Notes under the pieces: generated by a model
Databases searched by the model: none
The model's input: the letters and a program-made list of their open reading frames with translations, nothing else
Told to the model about the DNA's origin: nothing
Made by a program: the position numbers and the translations under genes
Origin: an uncultured SAR86 cluster bacterium
Lineage (GTDB): Bacteria; Pseudomonadota; Gammaproteobacteria; Magnimaribacterales; D2472
Direction of reading: 5' to 3'
Assembly (NCBI GenBank): GCA_902599315.1
Contig: CACKEY010000001.1
Span: 423,328-487,327, forward strand
DNA length: 64,000 nucleotides
Shown here: piece by piece, positions 54,661 to 64,000 of the stretch
Layout of the letters: each line of letters opens with the position of its first letter
How positions within the stretch are numbered: the first letter of the stretch is position 1

Positions 54661-56419
54661 GTATCTTAAAAATTTAGAGATTTTTTTTGATTCCGACGGA
54701 GATAAAAAAAAATATATTTCGATAGTTCAGTTTGCTTTTCTTATATCAGCTATTTTCGAATTAGGGGGAATCTTTCTTTTAGGTCCATTAATATTTATTG
54801 CAACATCAGGTGCTGATTCTTTAAGCAATCAGTATGTATCTTTAGCCTATAATTTAATAGGAAAAGACTTTGCTGATTTTTTCTCGATTGTAGTTCTGGG
54901 GACAGCTGGAATTATTTTATTAGGTGGATTAGTTTCTTCATTTTCAGTAATTTTGCTGTCTAGGATTGCTACACAATCAGGTGTAATTTTAGGAAATAAG
55001 TTGTTCAGGCATTATATTTTTCAACAATGGCCTTTTTATCTAGAAACCTCTAAAAACAAAATGATAAATGAAATTTATCAAGAAACATCAAGAGTTACTC
55101 AGAACTTTCTAGTCCCATTGTTAATGATTAACAAAAGCATAATAACTACTTTTTTTATAATACTTGGTTTGCTCTTTGTGGATATAAAACTCACTGGAGC
55201 TTTTTTTTTATTTCTCTCAATTATATATATATTAATGTATCTTCTTTTCAGGCAAAGGCTTTACAGAAACTCTGAATTATTAACTGTTGCGCACGAAGAA
55301 AGGCTTGATTATTTAAATGATGTTTTTGGCTCTATGAAGCAAATTAAAATATGGAATAATGAAAAATATTTTTTATCGGGTTTTGATGTTGCAAGCCAGA
55401 AATGGGGCAGTATTTATAGACAAAATTTAAATATTGCTCTTTTACCAAGATATCTTGTAGAAACTTGTATTTTGGTAGGCGCTGTTATATTAATCTTTTT
55501 TACTTTCTCATCAGGCATTAATGTTTCTGAAACTATTCCTAAATTTAGTATCTTTTTATTCAGCGCCTTCAAGCTTCTTCCAGCATTACAAGCTTTATAT
55601 TATTCATCTTCACAAATAAGAGGAAACATATATTCACTTGAGAATATCCTTAATATTTTGACATCTAGGTCTGATGCAGTTGAAGCAACTAAAGATATAA
55701 CTATGATAGATAGGCAAATAGATAAAGTTACACTTAAAGACATTTCCTTTTCATATGAAGGGGCAGAAGAATTTGCAATCCAAAATGTGTCTCTATCTCT
55801 TGAAAAAGGTTCTATCGTTGGAGTGACTGGGCATTCAGGTGCAGGTAAATCGACCTTTCTTGATATCCTGATGGGCCTTCAAAAGCATTCATCAGGCTCC
55901 ATTCTTATCAATGAACATAGTGCAAAAATTTTTGATAATTCAGATTGGTTTAAAAAAATATCTTATGCACCACCATCAACCTCATTATTCAAAACTGACT
56001 TAGAAATGAACATATTATTCAATGCTAAAAATTCGTCTATTGAGGAGGCTTTTAAGGTAGTAAATTTAGATTTTCTAAATCTTGATGCTGATTTGTTTAA
56101 GCAATTTTCTCAAGATGATTTTAGTGAGGGACAATTACAGAGAATAGGTTTGGCACGAGCAATAGCAAAATATGATTCTGAACTTATTATTTTAGATGAG
56201 CCAACGAGCGCACTTGATAATGTGAATAAAAGAGTATTTGTCGAAAGTCTTAAAAAATACAAAGATGATAAATGTATTGTTTTAGTTACTCATGATTTAG
56301 AGCTTTTAAAGGATGTTGACAAAATAGTAGTATTTTCAAATGGAAATTTAGAGGAGTATCCCGACTTCGAAACTGCTATTTCTAAATCTGAAGAACTTAC
56401 TCGTTTAAAAGATGGATAA
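54653..56419 (+). CDS. ABC transporter, PglK-like oligosaccharide flippase
   Basis: A 588-residue half-transporter. A six-helix membrane domain (about 1-330) is joined to an ATP-binding domain with Walker A GHSGAGKST near residue 393, signature FSEGQLQRIGLARA and Walker B LIILDEPTSALD. The signature reads FSEGQ where LSGGQ is usual. The context in a lipid-linked oligosaccharide locus and the overall plan match PglK, which flips undecaprenyl-linked glycans. It overlaps both neighbours by 8 nt and is in the same operon. Confidence 0.82.
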   Translation: MIKYLKNLEIFFDSDGDKKKYISIVQFAFLISAIFELGGIFLLGPLIFIATSGADSLSNQYVSLAYNLIGKDFADFFSIVVLGTAGIILLGGLVSSFSVILLSRIATQSGVILGNKLFRHYIFQQWPFYLETSKNKMINEIYQETSRVTQNFLVPLLMINKSIITTFFIILGLLFVDIKLTGAFFLFLSIIYILMYLLFRQRLYRNSELLTVAHEERLDYLNDVFGSMKQIKIWNNEKYFLSGFDVASQKWGSIYRQNLNIALLPRYLVETCILVGAVILIFFTFSSGINVSETIPKFSIFLFSAFKLLPALQALYYSSSQIRGNIYSLENILNILTSRSDAVEATKDITMIDRQIDKVTLKDISFSYEGAEEFAIQNVSLSLEKGSIVGVTGHSGAGKSTFLDILMGLQKHSSGSILINEHSAKIFDNSDWFKKISYAPPSTSLFKTDLEMNILFNAKNSSIEEAFKVVNLDFLNLDADLFKQFSQDDFSEGQLQRIGLARAIAKYDSELIILDEPTSALDNVNKRVFVESLKKYKDDKCIVLVTHDLELLKDVDKIVVFSNGNLEEYPDFETAISKSEELTRLKDG

Positions 56420-57446
56420 AAATTTTTATCTTTTTGTAATTCCAGATTCTAAAAATCATGGAGCTCAGAATTTCTTTAGAAGATTACATCAAAACTTTGA
56501 TTCAAAAAATAAAATGCTTCTTATTGAAGATCAAAGGAGTTTTATAGAAAATTTTTTTTTATTAAATAATTTATCTAAAAATAAAAAATTAAAATTAATT
56601 ACAACTGTAAATTCAAATAAGTTAGGATTGTTATATAAAATCTTCAATCGAAAAATCGATCTAATTGCAAGACTTGGCAATACTGTAAGTCAAGAGATTA
56701 AAAAGAAAACATTGAAGTTTATATTACATAAAATTTTTTATTATTTACTAATATTGTTCTCAAAGAAAATTATTTTCCAATCAAAGTTAATGAAAAATGA
56801 TTTTATTAATTTTTTTAATTTTGAGAATTATCTTGAAAAGTTCACGGTTATAAACAATGGAGTATCAATTCCTGATCAAAATAGTGTTAACTATAAAATA
56901 AATTCAAGATCATTTAAAAGATCAAAACTGAATTTCTTATTAGTTGGATCATTTAAGCATCAGAAAGGCTATGATATTTTTTTTGATTCATTAAATTATC
57001 TAGAAGGTTGTTTGATTGAAAAGATTCATTTTCACATATGCGGTGCTGGAGAAAAATTTAATTACTTTAAGTCAATTTTAATTAATAGTAAGTATGAAAA
57101 AATTGTAACTATGCATGGAGAAGTAAAGCCCGAAAATTTTTATAATGATTCTAATGTTTATTTGCTCCCTTCTAGATTTGAGGGATTTTCAAACTCTCTT
57201 ATTGAGGCACTAAGTTTTGGATTGCCAGCAATAGTTGCAGATTGTCCAAGTGCAAATAGAGAAGTCATATCAGATAATTTTAATGGAGTATTCTTTTCAA
57301 ATGAAAACAGCAAAGATTTGGCTAATAAAATCAAATATATGGTAGAAAATCATGCACAATTCAAAAAAGAATTAATTATAGAAGATGTGATCAGGAGATT
57401 TTCAATTAACGTGATAGCATCTCTTTATAAAAAATTATTTATTTAA
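56412..57446 (+). CDS. Glycosyltransferase family 4
   Basis: A 344-residue GT-B enzyme. The C-terminal donor domain is clear: LLVGSFKHQKGYDI, a FHICGAGEKF segment, VYLLPSRFEGFSNSLIEALSFG with the E-x7-E motif, and ADCPSANREVI. NGVSIP closes the linker. It overlaps the flippase gene by 8 nt. Donor and acceptor are unknown. Confidence 0.85.
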   Translation: MDKNFYLFVIPDSKNHGAQNFFRRLHQNFDSKNKMLLIEDQRSFIENFFLLNNLSKNKKLKLITTVNSNKLGLLYKIFNRKIDLIARLGNTVSQEIKKKTLKFILHKIFYYLLILFSKKIIFQSKLMKNDFINFFNFENYLEKFTVINNGVSIPDQNSVNYKINSRSFKRSKLNFLLVGSFKHQKGYDIFFDSLNYLEGCLIEKIHFHICGAGEKFNYFKSILINSKYEKIVTMHGEVKPENFYNDSNVYLLPSRFEGFSNSLIEALSFGLPAIVADCPSANREVISDNFNGVFFSNENSKDLANKIKYMVENHAQFKKELIIEDVIRRFSINVIASLYKKLFI

Positions 57447-57470
57447 AACACTACTGGAGAATTTTTATTT

Positions 57471-59390
57471 ATGTGCGGTATAAACGGATCATTTGTTCCT
57501 AGATTCGATAAAAATGTATCAATTAATCAGATAAAGCACATGAATAATGATATCAGTCATAGAGGACCTGACTCAGATGGCATTTTTTTTGATGATGGCT
57601 TTTGCTTGGGACATCGAAGATTATCTATATTAGATGTTTCAAACAATGCCTCTCAACCAATGACTTCAGAGAACGGTAGATTTGTAATTGCTTTCAATGG
57701 GGAAATTTATAATTTTCAAGAAATAAGTAAAATTTTATCTCACAAATTTAATATTAAATTTAAAACTTCAAGTGATACCGAAGTATTAGTAAATTTAATC
57801 CAATGTATTGGTATTCAAAAAGCTTTAGAGATGCTCGAGGGAATGTATGCATTTTGTTTATACGATATTAAAGATAAGCAAGTCTATCTTGCTAGAGATA
57901 GGTTTGGTGAAAAGCCTATTTACTTTTTCTGCAAAAATGATTTTTTTTATTTTAGTTCTGAAATGAAGCCATTAATTACGCCTTTGAAAAACCAGTTAAC
58001 CATAAATTTAGATAGCCTAGATCATTTTCTAAAAAAGTCATATATTAATACTGATTCAAGTATTTTTAACGAGATAACGAAAGTAAAGCCCGCAACATTT
58101 ATTCATATTGACCTGAATACAAAACAAAATCTTCAACCAAAAGAAACTGTTTATTGGGACTATGAAGACTTGTGCATTAAAGAGAATAATCAATCTTCTC
58201 ATTTCTCAAAAGCTCAATACAATATTTCTAAAGAGCATTTAGATAATCTACTAAATAAAACAATTCATAAGACTATGATCTCAGATGTACCACTTGGTGC
58301 ATTTTTATCAGGTGGGTATGATTCATCATGTGTTGTAGCATTCATGCAAAAAAATTCTATGAAAAAAATTAAAACATTTTCTATAGGTTTTGATGATGCT
58401 GCTTATAATGAAGCTGAAGACGCAAAAAAAATATCATCCTATCTCGGAACAGATCATCAAGAATTATATTTATCTGAAAAAGATTTACTTGACACAATAA
58501 TGAATCTTCCAAATATTTACTCAGAACCTTTTGCTGATTCATCTCAAATTCCAACCATTCTTCTGTCAAAATTGACAAGATCTAAAGTTACAGTATCTTT
58601 AAGTGGTGATGGTGGGGATGAAATCTTTGGTGGATATGGAAGATATTTTTTGGGTCAAAGAGTAAAATCTTATTTAGGATTTTTGCCTTACAATCTTAGG
58701 AAGGCTATAAAATCATCTAAATTAATAAATCTACAAAAACCATTAGTTAAGGCATTATTTGGAAAATCTGTTACAAATTTTGACCAAAAATTTATTAAAT
58801 TTGAAAAAGTATTTGATTATTTAGATGATAAGAATCTGTTTGATAAGTTAGCTTTATTTGATAACAATTTAGTAAAAGGTCCAGCTGCATCAGTAAAAAC
58901 AAATTTAATTTGGAATACGGATATTAGCTACTATAAAAAGGCTATGATTGATGATGCAATTAATTATCTTCCTGGCGATATACTTACAAAAGTTGATATT
59001 GCAGGTATGTCCGTAAGTCTGGAGACAAGAATTCCACTTTTAAATCATAAAATTGCAGAGTATGTAGCACAATTGCCACTATCATTTTTATATCAAAATG
59101 GAACAGGAAAATATATTCTTAAAGACATAGTTCATTCATATATTCCAAGAGGTTTAATGCATAGACCTAAAAAAGGATTTGATATTCCCCTTGGTTCTTA
59201 CATTAGAAATGAGCTGAATGATTATGTATCAAGCAAAATAGAATATGGCAGACATCACTTTTCAGACGTATTGGATTTCGATGAGATTGAAAAAGTATTG
59301 AATAATCACAATAATTTTAAGATAGAAAATCCTAATTTGATATGGAATATAGCTTCATTTTTTGCATGGCATGAACATTACATCAAATAA
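57471..59390 (+). CDS. Asparagine-synthase-like glutamine amidotransferase
   Basis: A 639-residue AsnB-type protein. The N-terminal Ntn glutaminase domain begins MCGI with the nucleophilic Cys2 and continues with ISHRGPDSDG, LGHRRLSILD and AFNGEIYN. The synthase domain has the PP-loop SGGYDSS and the GDGGDEIFGGY segment. In polysaccharide loci such proteins (WbpS-like) amidate uronic acids, which matches the nucleotide-sugar dehydrogenases here. It is preceded by GGAGA about 11 nt before the ATG. A housekeeping asparagine synthase role cannot be fully excluded. Confidence 0.88.
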   Translation: MCGINGSFVPRFDKNVSINQIKHMNNDISHRGPDSDGIFFDDGFCLGHRRLSILDVSNNASQPMTSENGRFVIAFNGEIYNFQEISKILSHKFNIKFKTSSDTEVLVNLIQCIGIQKALEMLEGMYAFCLYDIKDKQVYLARDRFGEKPIYFFCKNDFFYFSSEMKPLITPLKNQLTINLDSLDHFLKKSYINTDSSIFNEITKVKPATFIHIDLNTKQNLQPKETVYWDYEDLCIKENNQSSHFSKAQYNISKEHLDNLLNKTIHKTMISDVPLGAFLSGGYDSSCVVAFMQKNSMKKIKTFSIGFDDAAYNEAEDAKKISSYLGTDHQELYLSEKDLLDTIMNLPNIYSEPFADSSQIPTILLSKLTRSKVTVSLSGDGGDEIFGGYGRYFLGQRVKSYLGFLPYNLRKAIKSSKLINLQKPLVKALFGKSVTNFDQKFIKFEKVFDYLDDKNLFDKLALFDNNLVKGPAASVKTNLIWNTDISYYKKAMIDDAINYLPGDILTKVDIAGMSVSLETRIPLLNHKIAEYVAQLPLSFLYQNGTGKYILKDIVHSYIPRGLMHRPKKGFDIPLGSYIRNELNDYVSSKIEYGRHHFSDVLDFDEIEKVLNNHNNFKIENPNLIWNIASFFAWHEHYIK

Positions 59391-60519
59391 AAAAATTATT
59401 TTTATTGTCCCAGAATTAAAGTTTTTTTTAAGTCACAGACTTCAACTAGTTAAAGGATTAGTCAATGAGGGCTGGAATTTTATAATTGTTACCGCGAATG
59501 ATTATCAGCCGCCCAATGAACTTGGAATTAGCTATAAGATTTTTGATACTCACAGGAAAAGATTCTCTTTTTATAACTTATTTAAAAATGGATTTAAATT
59601 GATAAGCCTAATTCGTTCCGAAAATCCAAAAATGGTATATGCAGTTTCACATAGGTCGATTTTTTTAGCTAGAATTGCAAATTTTTTTACAAGAAATACT
59701 TCTATTTATGCAATCTCAGGAATGGGATCTATTTTTTCAGCCCGAGTAGGTACTAAGTTTGAAAATAAGAATTCAATTCTTCAGTCTTTAGTCTTGCTTG
59801 TGTATAAATATTTAATTCGCTCAAGGTTTTCTAACTTTTTATTACAAAATAACAATGATCGTAGCTTTCTTATCAAATCTAAGATAGCTAAAAAAAACAA
59901 CACATTTATTATTAAAGGTAATGGATTAGAAAATACTAAATTTAGCAATACTAAGGTCATTAGTACCAAAATTAAATTTGTGATGATTTCAAGACTTTTA
60001 AAAGATAAGGGCATAGTTGAATTTTTAGAGGCTTGTAGGATTCTAAAAAATGAATACAAAGAAAATAATCTCGAATTTAGTATTTATGGAGACATTGATG
60101 AGGCAAATTTTAATTGCTTAACCATGGAGGACATTAAACCTTACCTTTGTGAACAAATACTTTATCGAGGATTTAGTGAAGATGTACAAAAAAGAATTAA
60201 AGAATCGTCAGTTGTTGTTCTGCCATCTTATAGAGAGGGCTTCTCTAAGGTGCTTATGGAGGCTCAGGCTAATTCGAGACCAGTCATAACATCAAGTGTC
60301 ACCGGATGTAAAGATGTAATAGTTGATGGAGAGACTGGCTTTCTTGTTGAACCAGCAAATGTTGAAGAATTAGTTGATAAAATGCAATTGTTTATCTTAA
60401 ATCCTAATCTCATCAATGAGATGGGAGCCTGTGCATATGATCATGCAATCAAACATTTCACACTAAGAAGAGCTATTGATGAACATTTAAAAATGTTTGA
60501 ATCAATTCTAAAGAACTAA
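59362..60519 (+). CDS. Glycosyltransferase family 4, PglA-like
   Basis: A 385-residue GT-B protein with IIFIVPELKFFLSHRL at the N-terminus, ISGMGSIFS, KFVMISRLLKDKGIVEFLEA, VVLPSYREGFSKVLMEAQA (E-x7-E) and VTGCKDVIVDGETGFLV. The pattern resembles PglA-type GalNAc transferases. ATG codons at 59362 and 59371 are both possible. It overlaps the amidotransferase gene by about 20-29 nt. Confidence 0.85.
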   Translation: MHGMNITSNKKIIFIVPELKFFLSHRLQLVKGLVNEGWNFIIVTANDYQPPNELGISYKIFDTHRKRFSFYNLFKNGFKLISLIRSENPKMVYAVSHRSIFLARIANFFTRNTSIYAISGMGSIFSARVGTKFENKNSILQSLVLLVYKYLIRSRFSNFLLQNNNDRSFLIKSKIAKKNNTFIIKGNGLENTKFSNTKVISTKIKFVMISRLLKDKGIVEFLEACRILKNEYKENNLEFSIYGDIDEANFNCLTMEDIKPYLCEQILYRGFSEDVQKRIKESSVVVLPSYREGFSKVLMEAQANSRPVITSSVTGCKDVIVDGETGFLVEPANVEELVDKMQLFILNPNLINEMGACAYDHAIKHFTLRRAIDEHLKMFESILKN

Positions 60520-60525
60520 ATCAGT

Positions 60526-60531
60526 TATAAT
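60526..60531 (+). promoter_or_regulatory. Candidate -10 box before the Wzz-like gene
   Basis: TATAAT lies 27 nt before the ATG at 60559 in the only gap of this part of the locus. No convincing -35 box is seen. It could start the wzz-wzy transcript separately. Confidence 0.35.
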
Positions 60532-60558
60532 ACTAAAAAAATAAGTTCAGGTTACTGT

Positions 60559-61452
60559 ATGAACAAACTTCTAAAATATTATCTTGAAATTAAGAGCAAG
60601 AAAAAATCTATATTTCTCTCAGTCTTATTCTTTTTTGTTGCTGGTTTCTTCTTTGTATTAAATGAGACTCCAAAATACTCAATAAATATTGCGGTAAATC
60701 AAAATAGCGAAGATTCTCAGGGCGTTAATCCTGGGAAAATTGTTTCACTCGCTCTTGGCCAAGGATCAAGTAATGCTTCGAAATTTTATTATGACCTATC
60801 TGAAGCATTTTATTCTCAAGAAGTTACAACCTCGTATGATAAGAAACATCAAGGAGTAAAAAAATTCTTTGGCAGCTTTTATGATGATAATACAAAAGAG
60901 TATTCACAAATCTGGAACATGGCTAATAGAATTCAATATCTTAAGTTTCTTCTTTTGGGGATAGATTACAACCCAATTCCCAATGAATACTTACTCAATA
61001 ATTTTATTAAAGGGAGTGTAAGTATTAACTATGATGAATTTGCCGATTTGATTTATATTACCTCAATGACTGACTCACCAGATCAAATAAAACAACTCAT
61101 TATTGATTTAATTAAAGAAACTGATAACTACTTTAAAACTAAAGAAAAAAATCAAATTGATGAAAGAATAAACTTCCTTACAAGTGAACTTAATTCTATT
61201 TCCTCTATTTCACAGAGAGATGCTATTTCAAGAATTCTTCAAAATCAATTTTTAAAAAAATCCCTAGTGGGTACAAATGATTTATATAAAATTAAAATTG
61301 TAAGAGATATTGAAATATCAGAATACCCAGTTCAGCCCAATGTTTTATTTTTATTAGTTCTCTTTAGTATGTTTGGTTTTTTTGTAATGATTGCTTATCA
61401 CACATTGCTTTTTCTTAAAAATGAGTTTAATTGGATCTCTAGTATTGAATGA
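60559..61452 (+). CDS. Wzz-like polysaccharide chain-length determinant
   Basis: A 297-residue protein with one membrane helix near residues 17-35 and another near 255-280, enclosing a periplasmic domain with a predicted helical stretch around residues 185-225. A proline-rich EYPVQPN precedes the second helix, as in Wzz co-polymerases. It lacks a kinase domain, so it is not a Wzc-type fusion. It would set O-antigen or capsule chain length with the Wzy-like product of the next gene. Confidence 0.75.
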   Translation: MNKLLKYYLEIKSKKKSIFLSVLFFFVAGFFFVLNETPKYSINIAVNQNSEDSQGVNPGKIVSLALGQGSSNASKFYYDLSEAFYSQEVTTSYDKKHQGVKKFFGSFYDDNTKEYSQIWNMANRIQYLKFLLLGIDYNPIPNEYLLNNFIKGSVSINYDEFADLIYITSMTDSPDQIKQLIIDLIKETDNYFKTKEKNQIDERINFLTSELNSISSISQRDAISRILQNQFLKKSLVGTNDLYKIKIVRDIEISEYPVQPNVLFLLVLFSMFGFFVMIAYHTLLFLKNEFNWISSIE

Positions 61453-61478
61453 TCTTGTAAAAGATTTATTAAAAAACA

Positions 61479-62660
61479 ATGCTTTTTGATTCCGGAATTG
61501 ATTACTATAGCCTTAGTAATCCAATAATATATTTATTATCTGAGTCTACGAACTTAATCTTTTGTTTTATATTTGTTCTGATATTTTTTTTCTTAAAAAA
61601 GATCAGCTCTATTGAAGCAATTTTTTGGATTGTTCTGTTTTTATTTGCGTTCGTTATCAATATTGTAATTAATCAAAATCAATTTCCGGACATTGGTGGT
61701 TATTTAAGATGCGTAAGAGATCTGAGAGACAATTTTTATTTTGACGAGCTTGGCTGTCAATTAATTCAAAGCGGTGGAGAGGATAATTTAACACTTTACT
61801 CTTTTAAAAGAGGTCTTCCGGCAATAATTTATTCACTAATTCCAATGCCATCAATTGCGACATTTTCATCAATTGGTTTAATCAATAAGTTATATATTTT
61901 TTTTATATATGTATTTCTCAAACCATACATACCGCTTAAAAGAAATTTAATTGTTTTAGCAATTTTAATGGTCCTTCCTTCCGTTCTTTTGTATTCTTCT
62001 CTTGGCTTGAGAGATAACTTAATTTTTTGCACGCAGGTCATGCTAGTTTTTTCAATTCTTAAAAGATATTTCTTTTTTTCAACATTTTTATTGATTGCTC
62101 TTTCTGCAATTAAAATTCAAAATGGAATAGTATTTTCTTTCCTTTACTTTGGAGTTTTTATCTTTCAAGCAGATAAAACTTTTAAAGCTTTTTATTCATA
62201 TTGCATATTAGTTTTTTTTGCAATGTTAATTATGGGAGATATATTATTGGCAACACTAAACTACTTTAAACTTGCTTTTTTAAATGAAGATAATGCAATT
62301 GCAAATATAAAAAGTTTTGTTCCTTTTAAGTCAGTAATAGAAATAATTTTTATTTCACCATTAAGTTTTCTTGAGGGCTTGATAAGACCACTTCCGCTAA
62401 GTATAAGTTATGGAATATTTTTCATTGAATCAATAATTCATATTTTTTTAATTACCTTTTTGCTTAAAAATGTTGTAAGGAAAGATTTCTACAACCCACA
62501 ATTTCTAATTGTATTCTTAACATTTTTCATAGGCATCGTTTTAAATAGTTTAGTAATTGAAAATGACTTTACTTATGTTAGGTATAAGTATACTTTTGTG
62601 TCCATGTTCATCATCTACCTATTAATATATAAAAATATTTCTAAAAAAACCATTCAGTGA
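61479..62660 (+). CDS. Wzy/EpsG-like polysaccharide polymerase
   Basis: A 393-residue integral membrane protein with ten or more hydrophobic helices. A periplasmic-loop-like segment (about residues 70-115) contains RCVRDLRDNFYFDELG and SFKRGLPA. The layout and position beside a Wzz-like gene point to an O-unit polymerase; sequence conservation in this group is too low for certainty. It is followed by a glycosyltransferase after 4 nt. Confidence 0.65.
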   Translation: MLFDSGIDYYSLSNPIIYLLSESTNLIFCFIFVLIFFFLKKISSIEAIFWIVLFLFAFVINIVINQNQFPDIGGYLRCVRDLRDNFYFDELGCQLIQSGGEDNLTLYSFKRGLPAIIYSLIPMPSIATFSSIGLINKLYIFFIYVFLKPYIPLKRNLIVLAILMVLPSVLLYSSLGLRDNLIFCTQVMLVFSILKRYFFFSTFLLIALSAIKIQNGIVFSFLYFGVFIFQADKTFKAFYSYCILVFFAMLIMGDILLATLNYFKLAFLNEDNAIANIKSFVPFKSVIEIIFISPLSFLEGLIRPLPLSISYGIFFIESIIHIFLITFLLKNVVRKDFYNPQFLIVFLTFFIGIVLNSLVIENDFTYVRYKYTFVSMFIIYLLIYKNISKKTIQ

Positions 62661-62664
62661 ATTT

Positions 62665-63762
62665 ATGGTAAAACCAAAAAAAAGAATTTTAGTAATATGC
62701 CCTTACCCAGAAGGCTATGCTGCTAGTCAGAGATTGAAATATGAACAATACTTTGACCTATGGAAAGAATCAGGTTATGAAATCACCGTTTCTTCTTTTT
62801 TTAATTTTAATACATGGAAAATTTTATATGAGGATGGATTCTTTTTTAGAAAAATTTTAGGAACTTTAAGGGGTTATATTATAAGATTTTTAGACTTGTT
62901 TAGACTATCGCAGTTCGATCATATTTATGTTTGCATGTGGGTGACTCCTCTAATAGATTCAATATTTGAGAGATTATTTTTAAGAATATCAAATCACTTA
63001 ATTTATGATTTTGATGACGCAATTCATACTGAAAAAGATCCAAATAATCAAAGCTTTTTAAAAAAAATTTTTAAAGGTCAAAAAAAAATTAAGCTCCTTA
63101 TAAAAAAATCTGATTCAGTAATAACTAGTTCTCCATTTAATTTACAATATTGTAAAGATAACAATTATTTCGAACGTGCGGCCTATATTCCATGTTCTTT
63201 AAATATTAAAAGGTTTATTCCTGATTATAAAGACTATAATAAAACCAAGCTATCAATTGGGTGGACTGGAACTTATACTTCAGCTGCATATTTAGATTCA
63301 ATTAAGGACATCCTTCATGAAGTATGTATTAACCTTGATTTGAAATTAATTTTAATTACAAATTTTGATTACGACATTCCTGATATTGACATCGAGGTAA
63401 TCCGATGGTCAAAAGAATCTGAGATATCTGATTTGCAAAAAATAGATATCGGTTTATACCCACTAATAGAGAGCCCATGGGCATTAGGAAAGGGTGGACT
63501 AAAGGTTTTGCAATATATGTCATTGGGAATACCTTCAATCTCATCAAATTTTGGTACGGCCCAATATATTGTAAAAGATGGAATTAATGGATTTTTAGTA
63601 GATACTAAAAGTGAATGGATTGATAGAATATCAGCACTTGTTGGAGATAAAGATCTGAGAAAAAAAATGGGTACGGAGGCAAGAAGACATATCGAAAGTA
63701 ATTACTCTACAGAAGTGATTAATGGGCTTTATTTAGCTTCAATCAACGAATCAATCAAATGA
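62665..63762 (+). CDS. Glycosyltransferase, GT4/GT1 type
   Basis: A 365-residue GT-B protein with VICPYPEGYAASQRL at the N-terminus, LIYDFDDAIHTEKDP, LSIGWTGTYTSAAYL, a LYPLIESPWALGKGGLKVLQY segment and GINGFLVDT. The DFDDA motif is seen in several GT4 families of O-antigen loci. It ends in an ATGA overlap with the following methyltransferase. Confidence 0.85.
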   Translation: MVKPKKRILVICPYPEGYAASQRLKYEQYFDLWKESGYEITVSSFFNFNTWKILYEDGFFFRKILGTLRGYIIRFLDLFRLSQFDHIYVCMWVTPLIDSIFERLFLRISNHLIYDFDDAIHTEKDPNNQSFLKKIFKGQKKIKLLIKKSDSVITSSPFNLQYCKDNNYFERAAYIPCSLNIKRFIPDYKDYNKTKLSIGWTGTYTSAAYLDSIKDILHEVCINLDLKLILITNFDYDIPDIDIEVIRWSKESEISDLQKIDIGLYPLIESPWALGKGGLKVLQYMSLGIPSISSNFGTAQYIVKDGINGFLVDTKSEWIDRISALVGDKDLRKKMGTEARRHIESNYSTEVINGLYLASINESIK

Positions 63763-64000
63763 TTACTGAGAGTAAATCTTGTAGATTGTGTGGCGGACTA
63801 ATTAAGGAAATTGCTTATCTGTGTGACTCACCGCCTGCCAACAATTTTGATTCAACTTTTCAGAAAAATAAAACTCTAGCTTTCCCTTTGGCAATAGATT
63901 TTTGTAAAAATTGTTCTAATATTCAGCTACGACACTGCCTTGGAGAAGATCTTTTATATTCAGATTATACTTACATAACACCAAAATCTGAATCACTTCA
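63759..64000 (+). CDS. C-methyltransferase with N-terminal zinc domain (3' end cut by window)
   Basis: The first 80 residues of a gene that continues past the right edge. It shows the cysteine pattern CRLCGG (near residue 8) and CKNCSNIQLRHCL (near residue 50), as in the putative zinc-binding domain in front of sugar C-methyltransferases (TylC3/NovU type). CDSPPANNF and a final YTYITPKSE also fit. The catalytic SAM domain lies outside the window. It overlaps the glycosyltransferase stop by 4 nt. Confidence 0.8.
   Translation, partial: MITESKSCRLCGGLIKEIAYLCDSPPANNFDSTFQKNKTLAFPLAIDFCKNCSNIQLRHCLGEDLLYSDYTYITPKSESL

Overview
The window looks like a chromosome segment of a low-GC, streamlined gammaproteobacterium. 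GC appears to be roughly one third by eye; I did not compute it. The gene order ubiG-gph-yciK and gyrA-serC-pheA-hisC-tyrA-aroA-cmk-rpsA matches the Pseudomonas-type gammaproteobacterial core. Intergenic gaps are tiny, many stop and start codons overlap, and several core proteins are shortened. Together these suggest an AT-rich marine lineage of the SAR86 type, which is an inference and not a demonstrated identity. No gap without a gene exceeds 300 bases. I saw no transposase, integrase, CRISPR array or rRNA.

Region 1 (1-5.8 kb): a minus-strand run ubiG, phosphatase (gph/mupP-like) and a truncated yciK-like reductase. Divergent from it are an SDR oxidoreductase and the three-gene proton-translocating transhydrogenase (pntAA, pntAB, pntB).

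Region 2 (5.8-25.6 kb): a nearly continuous plus-strand housekeeping block. It starts with gyrA, serC and the aromatic amino acid genes pheA, hisC, tyrA and aroA, then cmk and rpsA. It continues with tRNA-Leu(UAA), pdxH, infC-rpmI-rplT, pheS-pheT, ihfA-ihfB, pyrF, pgi, uvrC and pgsA. Two operons that are usually separate, rpsA-ihfB-pyrF and infC-rpmI-rplT-pheST-ihfA, appear merged so that both IHF subunit genes are adjacent. PheT lacks its OB-fold tRNA-binding domain, ribosomal protein S1 has five S1 domains rather than six, and infC lacks an ATG start.

Region 3 (25.7-64 kb, continuing past the end): a large surface-polysaccharide locus beginning around tRNA-Cys. It contains a nucleotidyltransferase-cupin fusion and ugd. 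It also contains a polyol/pentose-phosphate-like module: two zinc dehydrogenases, a ribulose-phosphate-epimerase-like protein, a xylose-isomerase-like TIM barrel and a tandem nucleotidyltransferase. Next come a WecC-like dehydrogenase with two SDRs and a ColD/RfbH-like 3-dehydratase. A six-gene minus-strand operon resembles nonulosonic-acid synthesis but uses a class III aminotransferase and an aldo/keto reductase. After it lie RmlD-like, PseB, TviB-like and UDP-glucuronate-epimerase genes. The export and assembly genes are a PglK-like ABC flippase, a Wzz-like regulator and a Wzy-like polymerase. Glycosyltransferases, an AsnB-like amidotransferase and a C-methyltransferase start complete the set. 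Together these genes probably make several unusual nucleotide sugars, assemble them on undecaprenyl phosphate, flip and polymerise the unit, and place it on the cell surface.
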